NCBI GenBank assembly: GCA_010356995.1
Contig: ML996700.1
Span: 434,001-498,000 of the forward strand
Direction: 5' to 3'
Length of the DNA: 64,000 nucleotides
Source of the DNA: Trichodelitschia bisporula
Taxonomy: Eukaryota; Ascomycota; Dothideomycetes; Phaeotrichales; Phaeotrichaceae
Shown: piece by piece, positions 26,301 through 39,626 of the stretch
Layout: each line of letters starts with the position of its first letter
Position numbering within the stretch: the first letter of the stretch is position 1
Program-made: the position numbers and the translations under genes
Notes under the pieces: model-generated
Told to the model about the DNA's origin: nothing
The model's database searches: none
What the model saw: the letters and a program-made list of their open reading frames with translations, nothing else

Positions 26301-29300
26301 ACTTGGGCGGCTGGGAGTAGTCTAGTGTCGTATGTGGCCCGACCCACAATTTCATTGCCGCGAGGCTCGATTTCGACAGTCAGCGGGTTTTCAAGCTGGT
26401 CGAAGCTGTCTACAAGGTGAACGGCGCTCTCCTCCAGATTTTGGCTCTCAAACGTCTCTTGCCACACAAACAGTACGTCCCAAAGCTGGGTGCCTGGGCC
26501 GAGGTCACAAAAGCGCTTGACAGATATCAACGGCAACCCGGAGTATTGAAGCATCTGGCGGTTGAGCGCGTGGACATTTTTGAGCAGATCAACTGCACGC
26601 TTCGAGTGTGAGACATTTACTCGCAATGGTAGGGAGGTCATGCAAGGGCCTAAGATTTCTTCGACTTGAGGCACAGGAATGGTCCTGCCAGATATAACTG
26701 TGCCGATAGTAACGTCTGAGCTTTCCAGGTATTGGCCAAGGATACAGAGAAGAGCCGCTTGGAAAAAAGACTGAGGGCTGACCTGGAGCTTCCGCGCGCA
26801 TGTGCGGAGCTTGCACAGAGGGGTGGTGATGCCAAAGATGGTGCGCTGAAATCCTGGGCTGCTTGGAATATAGCCATTGAAATTCGGTAAGGGTACCGGG
26901 TTGAAGTTGAGCAACTGACTTTGCCAATAAGTTGAGGCTTCTGAGTACTCTATCGTACGATAATGGTCCGCAACGACTTTGAAGAGCGGTCGTTGAGGTA
27001 CCGGTTGACGACGAATCAGGCAATTGAGGTCTTTAACCAGCAGATCTATCGTCCATCCGTCGTATAGCGCATGGTGAAGGTGAACTAAAATGCGAGGAGC
27101 AGGTGCTTGGTTGCAGATTTGGAAATGGATAGGACGAAGCAGAGAGTCGTAAGTGTCGAGACTGAAGTCGCGGCTGAATGTTACAACGTCAACAACCTGG
27201 TGTGGTTCCAGGTCTTTCCAGATTATTTGCGCGAATGGCGTGAGGGGGGATTCCAACGGGTAGAAACCAGAGCGCAGGATGGAATTATGTGCGGACAATT
27301 GTTGCAGATATACGCGGATGTCGGACGGATCAACACCAGCTGGCAGTTCGAATTCGATGGAGTTGGAGTATGCTAGGGGATTTTTGGCAGTTTCGGCCAG
27401 CATAGAAACCTGCAGTTGAGTCGGTGTGACAGTGGCCTCGACGTCTGCGCTTAACCGAGAGAAGTTCGGGTCAGCATGCAAAAGTCGCCACAACTCCAAA
27501 TCGATATCTTCAGCAGCGGATCTGTGCGGGTTCTGTTTTTGAGGCTCTTCATCACCATGGGCGTAGAGAGCTGACACTGAAGCAGCCTGTAGGAGGTCTA
27601 GAGGAGTGAAGTGAAACCCCCGCAGACGCAGCTGATTGGCTGCAGGGATGGCAAGAAGCGAATCCAGCGCCGAGAGGCTTGCATCTGGCGATATGGATCG
27701 GCCAGTGACTTCTTCCAAAATGTCGCAAACCTCCTGGACCTTTGGATTTCTGCTTTGGGCGCTAGATGTGCCGCCTAATTGACTGCTGGTGTATTTCTCC
27801 TCCAGAGCCCGTTTGTCCACCTTTCCTGATGCTAAATGGGGAAAGGACGGAAGCAAAACGAAATCTCCAGGAATCATAAATGCAGGAAGCCACTGGCTGC
27901 AGGCGGTCTTAATGGTCTCGGGAGTGACGTCGTCCCGGTCGACTAAACAAAACGCCACCAGAGCATTATCAATGACGCTCACAGCAGCAGCGATGCACCC
28001 GTCTGCTCGAGTCACAGCATGTTCGATCTCGCCGAGCTCCAATCTCTGACCTCTGAGTTTGACCTGGCCGGACGTCATGCGGCCCAGACACTCGATGGAG
28101 AGATCAGGCAACATACGCGCCTTGTCTCCAGTGCGATAGAGGCGACCATAGGACGAGGACTCAATGAAGGTGGCGGATGTCTGTTCTAGCCGATTCAGAT
28201 AGCCAGATGCCAGTTGATGGCCGCCCAAAACAAGTTCGCCAACGTGACCAAGAGGGAGGATCTTGACGTCGTTTCCATCCGGACCGGCCGGTTCAGCAAC
28301 GAAGGCCGACACCGTTCCAAGAGGATGTCCGATCATGCCGACTTTCGACCGCGAGGAAAAGGCAGGCTGAAGAGTACAGTGAATCGCACATTCAGTCGGG
28401 CCATACATGCCCCAGAGAATACTCTCGCTTGGATTCTCATGACCGAATTCTTCAACAACTGCGGGGGTAAGCATTTCGCCGATTGTCAACAACAGTTTCA
28501 GCTCGGGTGCATTGCGCCTGCTTTGAAGTAGCGTTCCGGCTACTGTAGGCGTCAATTCAGCAGCATCAATTCCAAGGCTCCTCATCACTCCAGGAAGATC
28601 GCTCAGAAGCCTAGTGCGGTCGCAGCCCACCAGCGTCGAGCCCCTAAAAAGTGTGAAGAAGATTTCGAACTGCGAGACATCAAATGTGGGGGAAGCAAAC
28701 TGCAGAAACCGAGAGAATTGCGGAACATGAAGGTCATGAGCGAGGAGGCTCTGCGTCACAGACAAATGAGGGACCGGTACTCCTTTAGGCTGGCCTGTTG
28801 AACCACTCGTGTACATGACATAGGCCGTGTCTGCCGGCGTAACCGGGAAGAGTTCGACGCCTGATTTGAGAAGCTCGCCATCGATATAGTCTCCGACGGT
28901 CAAAATTTGGGTCTCCTTCAAGAGCGACAGTCTGTCCCGGAGCTGTGGAGTGGTCACCACTACCATTGCTCCCACGTCCTCAACGATGAAGCGAATGCGT
29001 TCAGGGGGAGCATCGAGGTTCAGGGGGCAAAAGGCGCAGCCTGTCCGTAGAATGGCCACCAAAGTAACGTACAGCTCGGCAGATTGTGGGATGATGAGAG
29101 GAATGATGGGTTGTGTTGCAAACGTCGAACCTTTGAGAGAATTGCATATATGGCTGGCCAGGTCGATACTGCGCCGATCAAGCTCAGCAAAGGAGAGGAT
29201 GGTTTGAGAGCCATCGCCATTCAGGAAGTCGATTGCACAGCTGGCCTCTGGAAAATGCTTGGACGCAAGCTGGTGAAGCAGCTGGGGACCTGAGAGTCTT

Positions 29301-29837
29301 ACGGGTGCTGGGTTCGAAATGGAAAGGGACACCCCGGGTGCTACTTGGGGCGCACCAGTGGGATTATCCGTCGCAAACCACGCAAGAGCATGCTGCAACT
29401 GCAAAGCGAGCTGCTCAAGATGCGCAGAGGGGACGCTGCCGAAGGATCGAAGCTGGCCGAGGGACTTTTCACGATCGATGACCAGGCTCAGGGAGAGCTG
29501 CCGGATGGAAGCCTGTAATGCTACTTAGACGGAATATTCGGTCTGAAGTCAAGCTTACTGAAGAGAAGAAGACGCCGGTGTGGTTTGACGATGCCGACAC
29601 TCTAGGGGCTTCGATGTGCTCCACTTCTCGACGAACGAAGTCAACGCGAACGAAGTCGAGATCAGACTGAAAGATAAGGTCCTGGGAGTGGCCCGCATAG
29701 GCAGCCAGGATAGATGCCCAGGCGAAAAAGAAGGTTCGGTCCGAGCCCGAGAGGCCAGGGATTTCCCGTAACACCACATTTCGGTCCTCACTATACTGAT
29801 GGAGTATCGGGAACTTGACCGCTTCATATTCGGCCAT
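14376..29837 (-). CDS. Ferrichrome-type siderophore nonribosomal peptide synthetase
   Basis: Exons on the minus strand: 29837-29559, 29512-23183, 23133-23063, 23019-21399, 21343-19261 and 19216-14376, giving 5,074 aa with all phases closing. Domains with approximate residues: A1 170-670, T1 (Ser 711), C1 785-1230, A2 1215-1720, T2 (Ser about 1778), C2 1855-2290, T3 (Ser 2328), C3 2400-2770, A3 2840-3330, T4 (Ser about 3437), C4 3515-3950, T5 (Ser 3997), C5 4068-4510, T6 (Ser 4554), C6 4625-5060. There is no thioesterase; a terminal C domain would cyclise the product. Three A domains plus trailing T-C pairs is the SidC/NPS2 pattern for ferrichrome-like siderophores, and a nearby sidA supports this. 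Unusual is the T3-C3 pair with no A domain before A3. The start is uncertain: 29837 is the first in-frame ATG, but an upstream ATG with another intron is possible. Confidence 0.92.
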
Positions 29838-31129
29838 CTCCAGAGGTAAGGGTAGTGGGAGACCATGCAAGTTCAAGGTGGACGTTCGGGGATGACAGGT
29901 AGAGTAGGATATGCCATAGGAGGGGGTTGGGCAGCAGCGCTACCCTCGTCTGTTTGCACCATCTCACACCCTGTGTGACACATGCCGTGACTAAGAAAAG
30001 CAGAAGGCTTGATTCCTAGCACGTAGTGGAAGGCGCAATTGGTGCAAATTGCCGCATATAAACATAGGAGATGGCGATAGACAATGTGTGTTTCATACGG
30101 TGTTTGTACCTTCAGACGTCATGGATATATCGGAGAAACGCCTCTCCATCCCGGGACAGGTCCGAGCTTTGTGGGACTTATGTCTTTCACCTTGCTGCTC
30201 ATCGCATCCTCTGCATGCAAGCTCCTACATCAAGCACACAGCAAAGCGTTCGCGTCTAGTGTCCGTCAAATCTATAGCCAATGGCTACTTCATCCGCCGA
30301 ACTACACGAGGATGCCGGGAGCCCTGTCGATCTACCTGCTTTCTTACGTCCGACGTCGGGCGCCTTTCGCTTGCTTCCGATTTTTTTTCTCATCATCTGG
30401 CGAGACCCGTAACCCCCGCTCGCCCTCTTGATGCACTTGGCAGCGGGGCAGGTCATCTGTTTCATCTGATAATGCAAGTTTGGGCCGCTAGCCGGGCAAA
30501 GGGCGCTTGTGGCGGGTTCAACGGATCTGATAACCTTTACCCAACGTCCAGTCTTTGCAGTGGCCAAACAGACATCCTTGGCTGGTCTCGCAGTTCTCTG
30601 CCTATTTTTTCTCGAAAAGTCCCTAATCACGGCTTACTGGCACTTCTATTGACAATTCGAACTTAGATGGTCGTTGAGCTCCAACTACGCCCAACATGCC
30701 GCAATGTCTGGCTGAAGACGCGCAAAAAGAGCGAGCTCCTAAGCATTTCCAGGCGCCGCAACGCAATGTACTCCCTCGGCGAGCCAATTCCATATCAATT
30801 TTGAATGCCTTCTCCGGCCCGCCCCCTGCCGCCATCAGTCCACTGTGCCGGCGTACCCCTGGCCTGATGCGTTAGCACCCAACCCTTCGCATGGTAGCGG
30901 AGCCGGGAGATGCAGTCAGGAGCCGTGATACTGCGTACATCCCTCCTTCGGCAAGAGTTCCTTACCACTAATCTCGGACAGTGAGTGCAGCTGCTTCAAG
31001 CACACAAGAAGCACTCTTTGACCGAATGCTAAGCCATTGATCCTTGACATTGAATTAACACACCTCGCTAATTACTTGATGCTAGTGCACCTATTCTAAC
31101 GCGTGCCATTACATAACCGAACCAACCGC
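29838..31129. other. NRPS promoter region and MFS gene 3' flank
   Basis: About 1.3 kb between the NRPS start and the 3' end of the MFS gene, both on the minus strand. It contains two exact iron-GATA motifs (separate entry) and several CCAAT boxes, for example the minus-strand one at about 30033 and plus-strand ones near 30277 and 30780. A 205-codon open frame on the plus strand (30049-30666) resembles no protein and I treat it as chance. Confidence 0.65.
30464..30533 (+). promoter_or_regulatory. Pair of SreA-type GATA sites upstream of the NRPS
   Basis: ATCTGATAA occurs exactly at 30464-30472 and again at 30525-30533, 627 and 688 bp before the proposed NRPS start. This matches the consensus ATCWGATAA of the fungal iron repressor SreA/Sre1/SRE family, which represses siderophore genes in high iron. 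The expected chance rate is about one per 65 kb over both strands, so two copies 61 bp apart in this promoter are very unlikely to be accidental. Binding itself is inferred. Confidence 0.7.
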
Positions 31130-33177
31130 CTACTTAGCAGCGAAGCGACTAGCAGCCCTCAGCCTCGCGCCGAAGACGTACAGTGCATAGACACCAAACA
31201 CGCACCCCGCAGTCAGGCCACCCAGCAGACTGCAGCCACGACCTACACCCAAGTTATTGTACAATGGGCGTGCAAAGTGTACGGCCGCGCATCCTAACGT
31301 CGACCGGCACAAGTCGTTGCCGGCGAAGAGAGAGGCAGCGTATTGTGGATACGTGAGCGGCAGGTAGACGAAAATGCACTGGAGCACGACGAAGATCCCT
31401 CCCGTGAATACCACGATGCCCAGCATTGAGACGAGATAATGGATATCCGGCCTAGACGCCCAACCTAATCACGTCAGTTTAGCCTTCGCAATGTGACAGG
31501 CAACTAACCGAAAATGAACAACCCGGCCGGGCAAAGCAGCGATGCGAACAGTGCCGGAACCAGGCGCTTCTCTGGTGCGCCAAGGCCATTCTTCATGATA
31601 TCCGGCTCCATGACAAACCGGACGTACGACCAGTACGACACGATGGAAAGGAAGACGCCGACAGTGATGGAGAGGAATGCCAAGCCAGCCTCACCGAGAT
31701 TAAAGTGGTACATCTCATTGTACACCAGGGGAAACGCTTCGAAGAAGGAGTAGTAGATGCCATAGATGAGGGACGTGTACAAGGCAGTGAAGCCGACGGC
31801 CGGGTCGAGGACCATCATCTGGTTTGGGCGCAAGAGGTTCTCCTTGACGAGCTGAGAGACGCTCATATTAGCCTCATCAATCTCGCTCTGGCTTTTGAGC
31901 CGATTGTCACCGGAGATCTTGCGTAGGCGCTGGGCACGACGCAGCAGGATCGTCGACGACGACGTCTCGGGCAGACAGAGGAAGAGCAGAACCCAGATCG
32001 GCCCGGCGAGCCACAGGAGCTCCCACATGGACCAGCGCCACCCCTCGACCGTGACGCTGAAGCCGGAGATGAGAGGCCCGAGTGACGGACCACATGTGGC
32101 GGCAAGAGCCCACAGACTCAGCACGTACGGCAACTTGATCAGTGAGAACATGTCCTGTAGACTGGCTCCGCCTGTAGCCAGGCATGGCGACCCGAAGAAG
32201 CCCTGCAGAAAACGGAGCACAATCAGTCCGGCGAAATTATCCACCACGGCAGACGGGATGACGAGGATCCAGAAGATGAAGAAGGTGATGATGTAAGGAG
32301 GATTGCGGCCGATGGACGGAATCTCGCTGAGCGGCGACCAGAGCATGGGTCCGATCCCGTATGCGAGCACATACATCGACAGACCCATAGATGCGAGCTG
32401 CGCATTGACGCCAAATTCTTTCATGATGCCGAGTTCACCCGGAGCATAGATGGATGAGCCCATGTATACTGCCATGGTGTAGGAGCTAAAATCACTGCGT
32501 CAGCCAAGTCATCGTACTACAATTAGATGCACCACATACCAGATCTGGAACGTCACAAAAAGCTTCTTCCCCAGACTCCAGTTCTGCGGATTGGCAGGGT
32601 CATCGGTCGTGTACCAATCCACCAAGATCGTCCCGTCATCCAGTGTGGCCGGCACAATCGGACGGCTCGGCCCGGCGGCCAAGGTCGCGTGGGTGAATGC
32701 AGCCTCAAGATCGGACCGTGTGCGCGACTGCTGCAAGCCTGCGCGGGTACCGACACGCTCCACTCCCGCCGTTGTCCGTGCCGTCTTGATAGTCTCGAGA
32801 TGGGCACCATGCGTCTCCTCCCTATGCGTTGCAATCTTTTCCAGAACGGCCCTCGCCTCTCCTTCGCCGTCATCAGACGATTCCTCTGGTTCACGGGCCT
32901 CTTTTGTGTTCAGCTTTTTAACAGGCTCTTCTTCCACGGGTTCTTCAGGCTCTTCGCGTTCCTTTTCCTCGGGAATGGGCGGCTCGGTCGGGTTGGGGAG
33001 CGGCTCGAGAATGATTTGCGCCCGCAATGCATCTAGCGCAGCTTGGATGTTTTCAGGCTTCTTGTAGACCTCTGGGCACTCCCAGTCGGGACGTTCTTCT
33101 GGATACTTGAGGAGGCGGCCCCGGGATCCCCATCGGATGATGGCCCCGAGTGGGGAGTCGCGGAACAGGTCAGACAT
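31130..33177 (-). CDS. MFS transporter, DHA1 (drug:H+ antiporter) type
   Basis: Exons 33177-32540, 32485-31509 and 31464-31130 give 649 aa; introns are 54 and 44 nt. The ATG at 33177 (MSDLFRDSPLGA) is the first in frame. About 210 cytosolic residues come first, including an acidic Pro/Glu-rich stretch (PIPEEKEREEPEEPVEEEP), then the family's WYTTDDPANPQNWSLGKK entry motif and about 12 membrane spans. MAVYMGSSIYAPGE, the RFLQGFFGSP motif and the LGPLISGF segment are typical of DHA1 exporters, not of SIT siderophore importers. It lies between the NRPS and the ornithine hydroxylase on the NRPS strand, so export of the siderophore or an intermediate is plausible but unproven. Confidence 0.88.
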
Positions 33178-34944
33178 GGCGAACCGTGGGGCTGTGAACA
33201 CTGCGGGCCTGAGCTGTGAATGTGGGGAGAACTGGTCTTGGAACACTGCTGACAGCGTACCTCACGCATATATATTCCTCGCAGGCACCGCTGCCTTGAC
33301 ACGCGTCGGGGAGTTAAGACGGCCATTGTTATTCGGACCTTGTGCTCTGTAGCTTCACTCAACAAGGGCCGTAAGCAGGACGCGAGTGGCTGCTTTGCAA
33401 TCACCTAGTCTATGACTAAACTTCCACACGGACGCGCATTGAGGGGAACTCCCAGTCACAGAGGGGTCGATTTGCGACATGCAGAACCAGGTATGGATAA
33501 CATGCGAATCGCGAACGCGCTGAAACTGCACGTCCGGCGGGAGAGGCTGAGTAATCTGGAATGTCATTGGTCGTCGGAGGCTGAGTAATTGCAGCTTGGG
33601 TGATGACCTCATGTACCCAACTTAGATCCTTACCTCCGCTGTTTGGGGGTTAAGCTTGGCTACGCATTTCGAATTCATAGAAAATGTGCTTGCGCTGGAA
33701 CGGAGACCGGAAATATGAGAGACAGAAGCCGGCAGGTTGTGAGCGTCGAGCCTGGAGTTAAAGGTCTTCGGAGAGCCAGAAGTGCACTAGTACCGGACCG
33801 ATGCGGAGATAAAATGCGGGCCGACGAGTCTTTCGGAGAGATATTGTAGACCCTGCGTTGATACCCGGCATGAGCGTTTCGGAGGTCTTGAATGGCTGGA
33901 CAAACGATGAGAGCTCGAGCAGCTCCGGCGGAAACAGGCGCGCACTGCGGAGAGCCATGTAGGGCGGAAGATGGAACATACATCCTCGTAGATGGCTTCT
34001 CGCGCTGATTGGCACCATCGCAAGGCTACACAAATGAGGTCGAAAGAGAAGCACTTGGTTGCGGTCGGCGCCTCAACGGGCGCCTCCCGTGATGACTGAT
34101 ATGTGCCCCTCGGGCTTGATATTCGACCTTATCGTAGGGGGCAGAGATTCCCCTTCGCCAAGTTGTGGAGACCGCGTGGTGACTTGCTGTGTCTTGGTGT
34201 ATACTTCCCGGATTTAGTCATTGGCCGATTTCTTTAAAGATGCCACAATTTTCCACAGCACTTCATGATGCTTACTACTGCTCAGTCCGCCTTAGAATGG
34301 GTTGGACTCGAAAGTACCATGGTATTTTGCGCCCGTGTAGTTGCTCCGAGGGAGCAGGGGGAGGATGGTTGTGTTGGCTTCGTATTTCGTCGCCACAGAT
34401 CGGCCGTTCGTGGTCTCGACCGGAGTCACTATTGGACACAGGACCTGGGTCACCCAATATCTGGAATTTAAGAACTGGAATTGCATGATGAGTCCGACCA
34501 GCAAGCTCTCACGTGTTTCCGCCATCCAGTTCACCATTAGACTCATCACTTCTACCGAGATTGGTCGCGTCAAAGGCATGGGGTTGTCGGTATGTTTCCT
34601 AATTCCGAGCTAACCTCCGCTAACTGTCAACGCTTTAAGGCCCTCCACTCGCGCCGGACTGCCCCAGTAATCACTGACAGATAACGACCAGAAACACTTC
34701 CGTACGTCCATGTCAATCTGAGCCCAAGGAAGGAATTCCCGAGTATCCGGAGCAACTCTGTGCCCGGGCCGCATCCCCAGTTCGCGTGTCGGGCTGGGTT
34801 CATGGCCCTGTCTCGCGTATTCGGAGTCGTCAAACGCCAGCCGAACTCGCGCACGACCAGCGGAAATTCACGAATTGGTCGGACAAGGGCGAATGCGCGC
34901 CTTTCGGCGTTGCCCGCTCAACTTCCCTGCCCCTTGGAAGGTCT

Positions 34945-34983
34945 AGGGTGGTGAAAATCCGTCGACAAATTTTCACTACCCCT
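34945..34983. promoter_or_regulatory. Imperfect palindrome centred on GTCGAC
   Basis: Left arm AGGGTGGTGAAAAT and right arm ATTTTCACTACCCCT are inverted copies (one mismatch, one indel) around a GTCGAC core at 34961-34966. It lies about 750 bp before the sidA start. Dyads of this size often bind dimeric regulators; which one is unknown. Confidence 0.5.
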
Positions 34984-35029
34984 GATTAGATCAATCTTAT
35001 CGCCTATCAGATGATCAGATTGTCTAATC
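34984..35029. promoter_or_regulatory. Inverted repeat with GATA sites in the loop
   Basis: GATTAGATCAATCT (34984-34997) pairs with AGATTGTCTAATC (35017-35029) with one unpaired base. The 19-nt loop contains minus-strand ATCTGATAG (35004-35012), an 8/9 match to ATCWGATAA, next to a CGATAA core overlapping 34997-35002. It sits about 700 bp upstream of sidA and 1.8 kb upstream of the MFS gene, so it could serve iron control of both. Confidence 0.55.
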
Positions 35030-35419
35030 TGCGGGGACGTGCTGCTTGGCCGGCTGCTTGGCGTACGTCTCCGGTCGCGGAGGGGTTGCAGTGTCGCGAT
35101 GTCTCCGCGCCTCTCTCACCACTCACTACCCGCGTTCCCTTTCCGCCAACATGCCATATGCGACGCCAAAGACTCGGTTTGACTGGATTCTCACCGCCTA
35201 CGCGTCTTGTCGCATTCAGGCCAAACCGCACCGGTCAAAGATGCCTGCCGTAGGCCGTACCCGTACCAGCATCGGATCGACTCGGTTGTACTGCTAGACC
35301 TAGCTGTCCTGGCCTGCCCGATGGCGCCACCTGATGGTTGACGGGTCCATCATGGCCGGCCCATGGAGCGATGGAGGAGCATGGATGCACGTACTTTTTT
35401 TGTCTAAGGAGACCGCTGA

Positions 35420-37398
<1,979 letters not shown>

Positions 37399-37703
37399 GT
37401 TTTGGGCATGATCATGGTGTTTGGGTAATAAGGCTCTTGGTTTGTTACCTTTGGCTCTCCGCTTTGCCTTTTGTGCTCGTGGCGGGGGTTTGCTATGAGG
37501 TTTCGGAGATAAGTGAGTGGGCGAACGGGTCATGATTTTGCTACTTTACGTTGGGCGGACAAAATAAGATCATAGCTGAGATCCCATGAATGCATTCATC
37601 CGAAAGCCATGTCGTGTCGCTCGTAACTATGCCAGAAGACACAATTCCTCCCAACAATGAAAGAAGAGTAGAGCTCTCATCTGCGGAAATCATCATTGCA
37701 ACC
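37399..37703. other. Convergent intergenic region, sidA / USP gene
   Basis: About 300 bp between two 3' ends. No gene or clear terminator structure is seen. Confidence 0.6.
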
Positions 37704-39006
37704 TCAGAGCTTCAGCCCCTCCTTCCCCTTGCCCTCCTCCTCCTCATCATCATCCCCACTCTCACTCACCGAATCCTCTGGGCTCTCCACCCCCGTCATC
37801 TTCGGACTCTTCATAACCCTCATACCCTCAGGACTACCCACCTCACTCTCATCACTCCCACCCTCCTCGCCAGGCGTCTCAACCTTAACCAGTGGACTCC
37901 CCTTCGCCTCGCTCTTCCTAGGCAGCAGCGGGTTCTCCGGCCCGATCTCCTCGCCCCCCAACGTGATAGAACTACCCCTGTGCTCGGCGTCCAGAATATG
38001 TCCAGAGTCCGGGCCGGTCTTGTCGAGGAGATCCCGGTAGGCGTGCCGGGCGGGATCGTTAAGCCGCTTCCGCTTCCCGCGCGCACGCTGCATGTTCGGC
38101 CGCACGACGATGACGGGGACGGGACTGTTCTGCAGGCAGAATTTGGAAATGGACCCGGGGAGCAGGCCCTGGAAGCCGCCGAGGGAGCGGCCGCGTGTGC
38201 CCACGATCAGGATGGCGGGTTCGTAGAACTCGATCTACGGGATCAGTTGGGGGTGAGACGAGGCACAGAGGACGTACCATGCGCTTTATGACTTTCTCCA
38301 CTTTGCCCACCGCGAATTCGAGAATCAAGTTCACGGCCTTGTGCTCGTGATTCTTCGCCTCCATAGTCTTCATCAGCGCCTCCGCCTGCTCGCGGTACAC
38401 GCCCTCGTTCGAGGCCTGCGTCGCAGCCTGCGGATCCAGCACACGTAGGCAAACAACCTCGTCCCCATCATCCACCAGCTCGTCCACCAGCCACTCAAGC
38501 GCATATTCGGAGTAATCATTCGCATCGAGCCCGCAGAGGAACGTCCGACTCCGCTTCGAGTACTCATAATCCTTATGTTTCTGATTCAGCGTAAACGCGG
38601 GAATGTCGCCCTCCGTCGCCGCCTTGTCAAACGTATCGAAGCTCACTCTCGGCCTAAAAACCCTATACCCAGTTAGCATTATCCCCGTAACCCCCAAACC
38701 CGGGCCTACTTACGGCGGCGGCGGCGGACTACTCATCCTCCGCCGGATGCTCGGCGCCTTGCCCGCTGCGTCCAGTTCAATCTTCTCCCGGTGCGGCAGA
38801 AACTGTACGCTGGGCCGCCGGTCATCGAGCGATTCGGTGCGGGCGAGCGGCGTAGATGCTTGGCCCAGTAGCGAGGCGACGAGACCGCGTTTCGGCATTC
38901 GGAGGTCGTCGGCTGAAGTGGTGGCACTACCGCCGAGGGGGAGGGAGGAGGCGGAGCCGGTGCTGGAGCTGTGCCGCGTGCGTGAGGGGGATGTGCTGCC
39001 TGGCAT
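37704..39006 (-). CDS. Universal stress protein (UspA domain) with disordered ends
   Basis: Exons 39006-38714, 38653-38278 and 38234-37704 give 399 aa; introns are 60 and 43 nt. The middle (about residues 130-280) is a UspA fold: TFLCGLDANDYSEYALEWLVDEL, CLRVLD, then ILIVGTRGRSLGGF...LPGSIS, which corresponds to the ATP-binding glycine motif of the family, though its spacing is two residues longer than the usual G-2X-G-9X-G(S/T). NSPVPVIVVRP ends the domain. The N terminus is Ser-rich and the C terminus is acidic (SESGDDDEEEEGKG); both look disordered. Fungal members of this type are poorly characterised. A nucleotide-binding stress role is family inference. Confidence 0.88.
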
Positions 39007-39626
39007 GATTGTGGTGATGGCGGGGGGCCACCAGTTGAGGACCTCGAAGGTGGGGATATATCGCTGCCCAGCGGGAGGTTTTGACGGTCACGATGCGGAT
39101 TCCGGAGACGCGGAGAATGAGGTAAACTCGGTACGACAGAGTAGCGGTTGAAGCTCAGGGTGCAGTGTGGCGGAGTCGAGCTTCTGCGGGGTGGGGGATG
39201 CTTGGGGAGCTTGGCTTGCTTGGTGGTGCGATGTCGGTGGTGGGGGGATTTGTAGTGAATAGCCTGCGGTTTAGCGATTGCTCCTCGCTGTTTGTTTGTT
39301 TGCGCGTCTGTTTGACGAAAACGGGTGGTGATAGATGGTGTTAGTGTTTTGGGCTGGAGCCAAAGTCGTCAAGTCACCAGTCCTCTTGAAGGTCTAGACC
39401 CATGACGTTGCATGAGGCCCGCGCTAGCAGAGTCGATAGTCGCTTCCCACGCGAGGTGAGGGGTGAGGCGAGAATGTCCGCTCTCAACATCAATTCGGCA
39501 AGAGACGAAATATCACAGGTAGCCAATAAGGGTCAATGCTATCATCAATATGCATCAATTCTTCCCCACTGCCACAGCCGTGACATCTATGTCTATCCAT
39601 CGTAAGCCATTCCCACACCTACAGCC
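39007..39626. other. Intergenic, USP promoter / ZUO1 3' flank
   Basis: No gene is recognised. The part next to 39006 should be the USP promoter, and the part next to 39627 the 3' UTR of Zuotin. Confidence 0.6.

Noticed and set aside
30049-30666. 205-codon plus-strand open frame in the NRPS promoter
   Set aside because: It does not begin with ATG, shows no family motif, is rich in Ser/Arg/Cys as chance frames are here, and overlaps the GATA sites.
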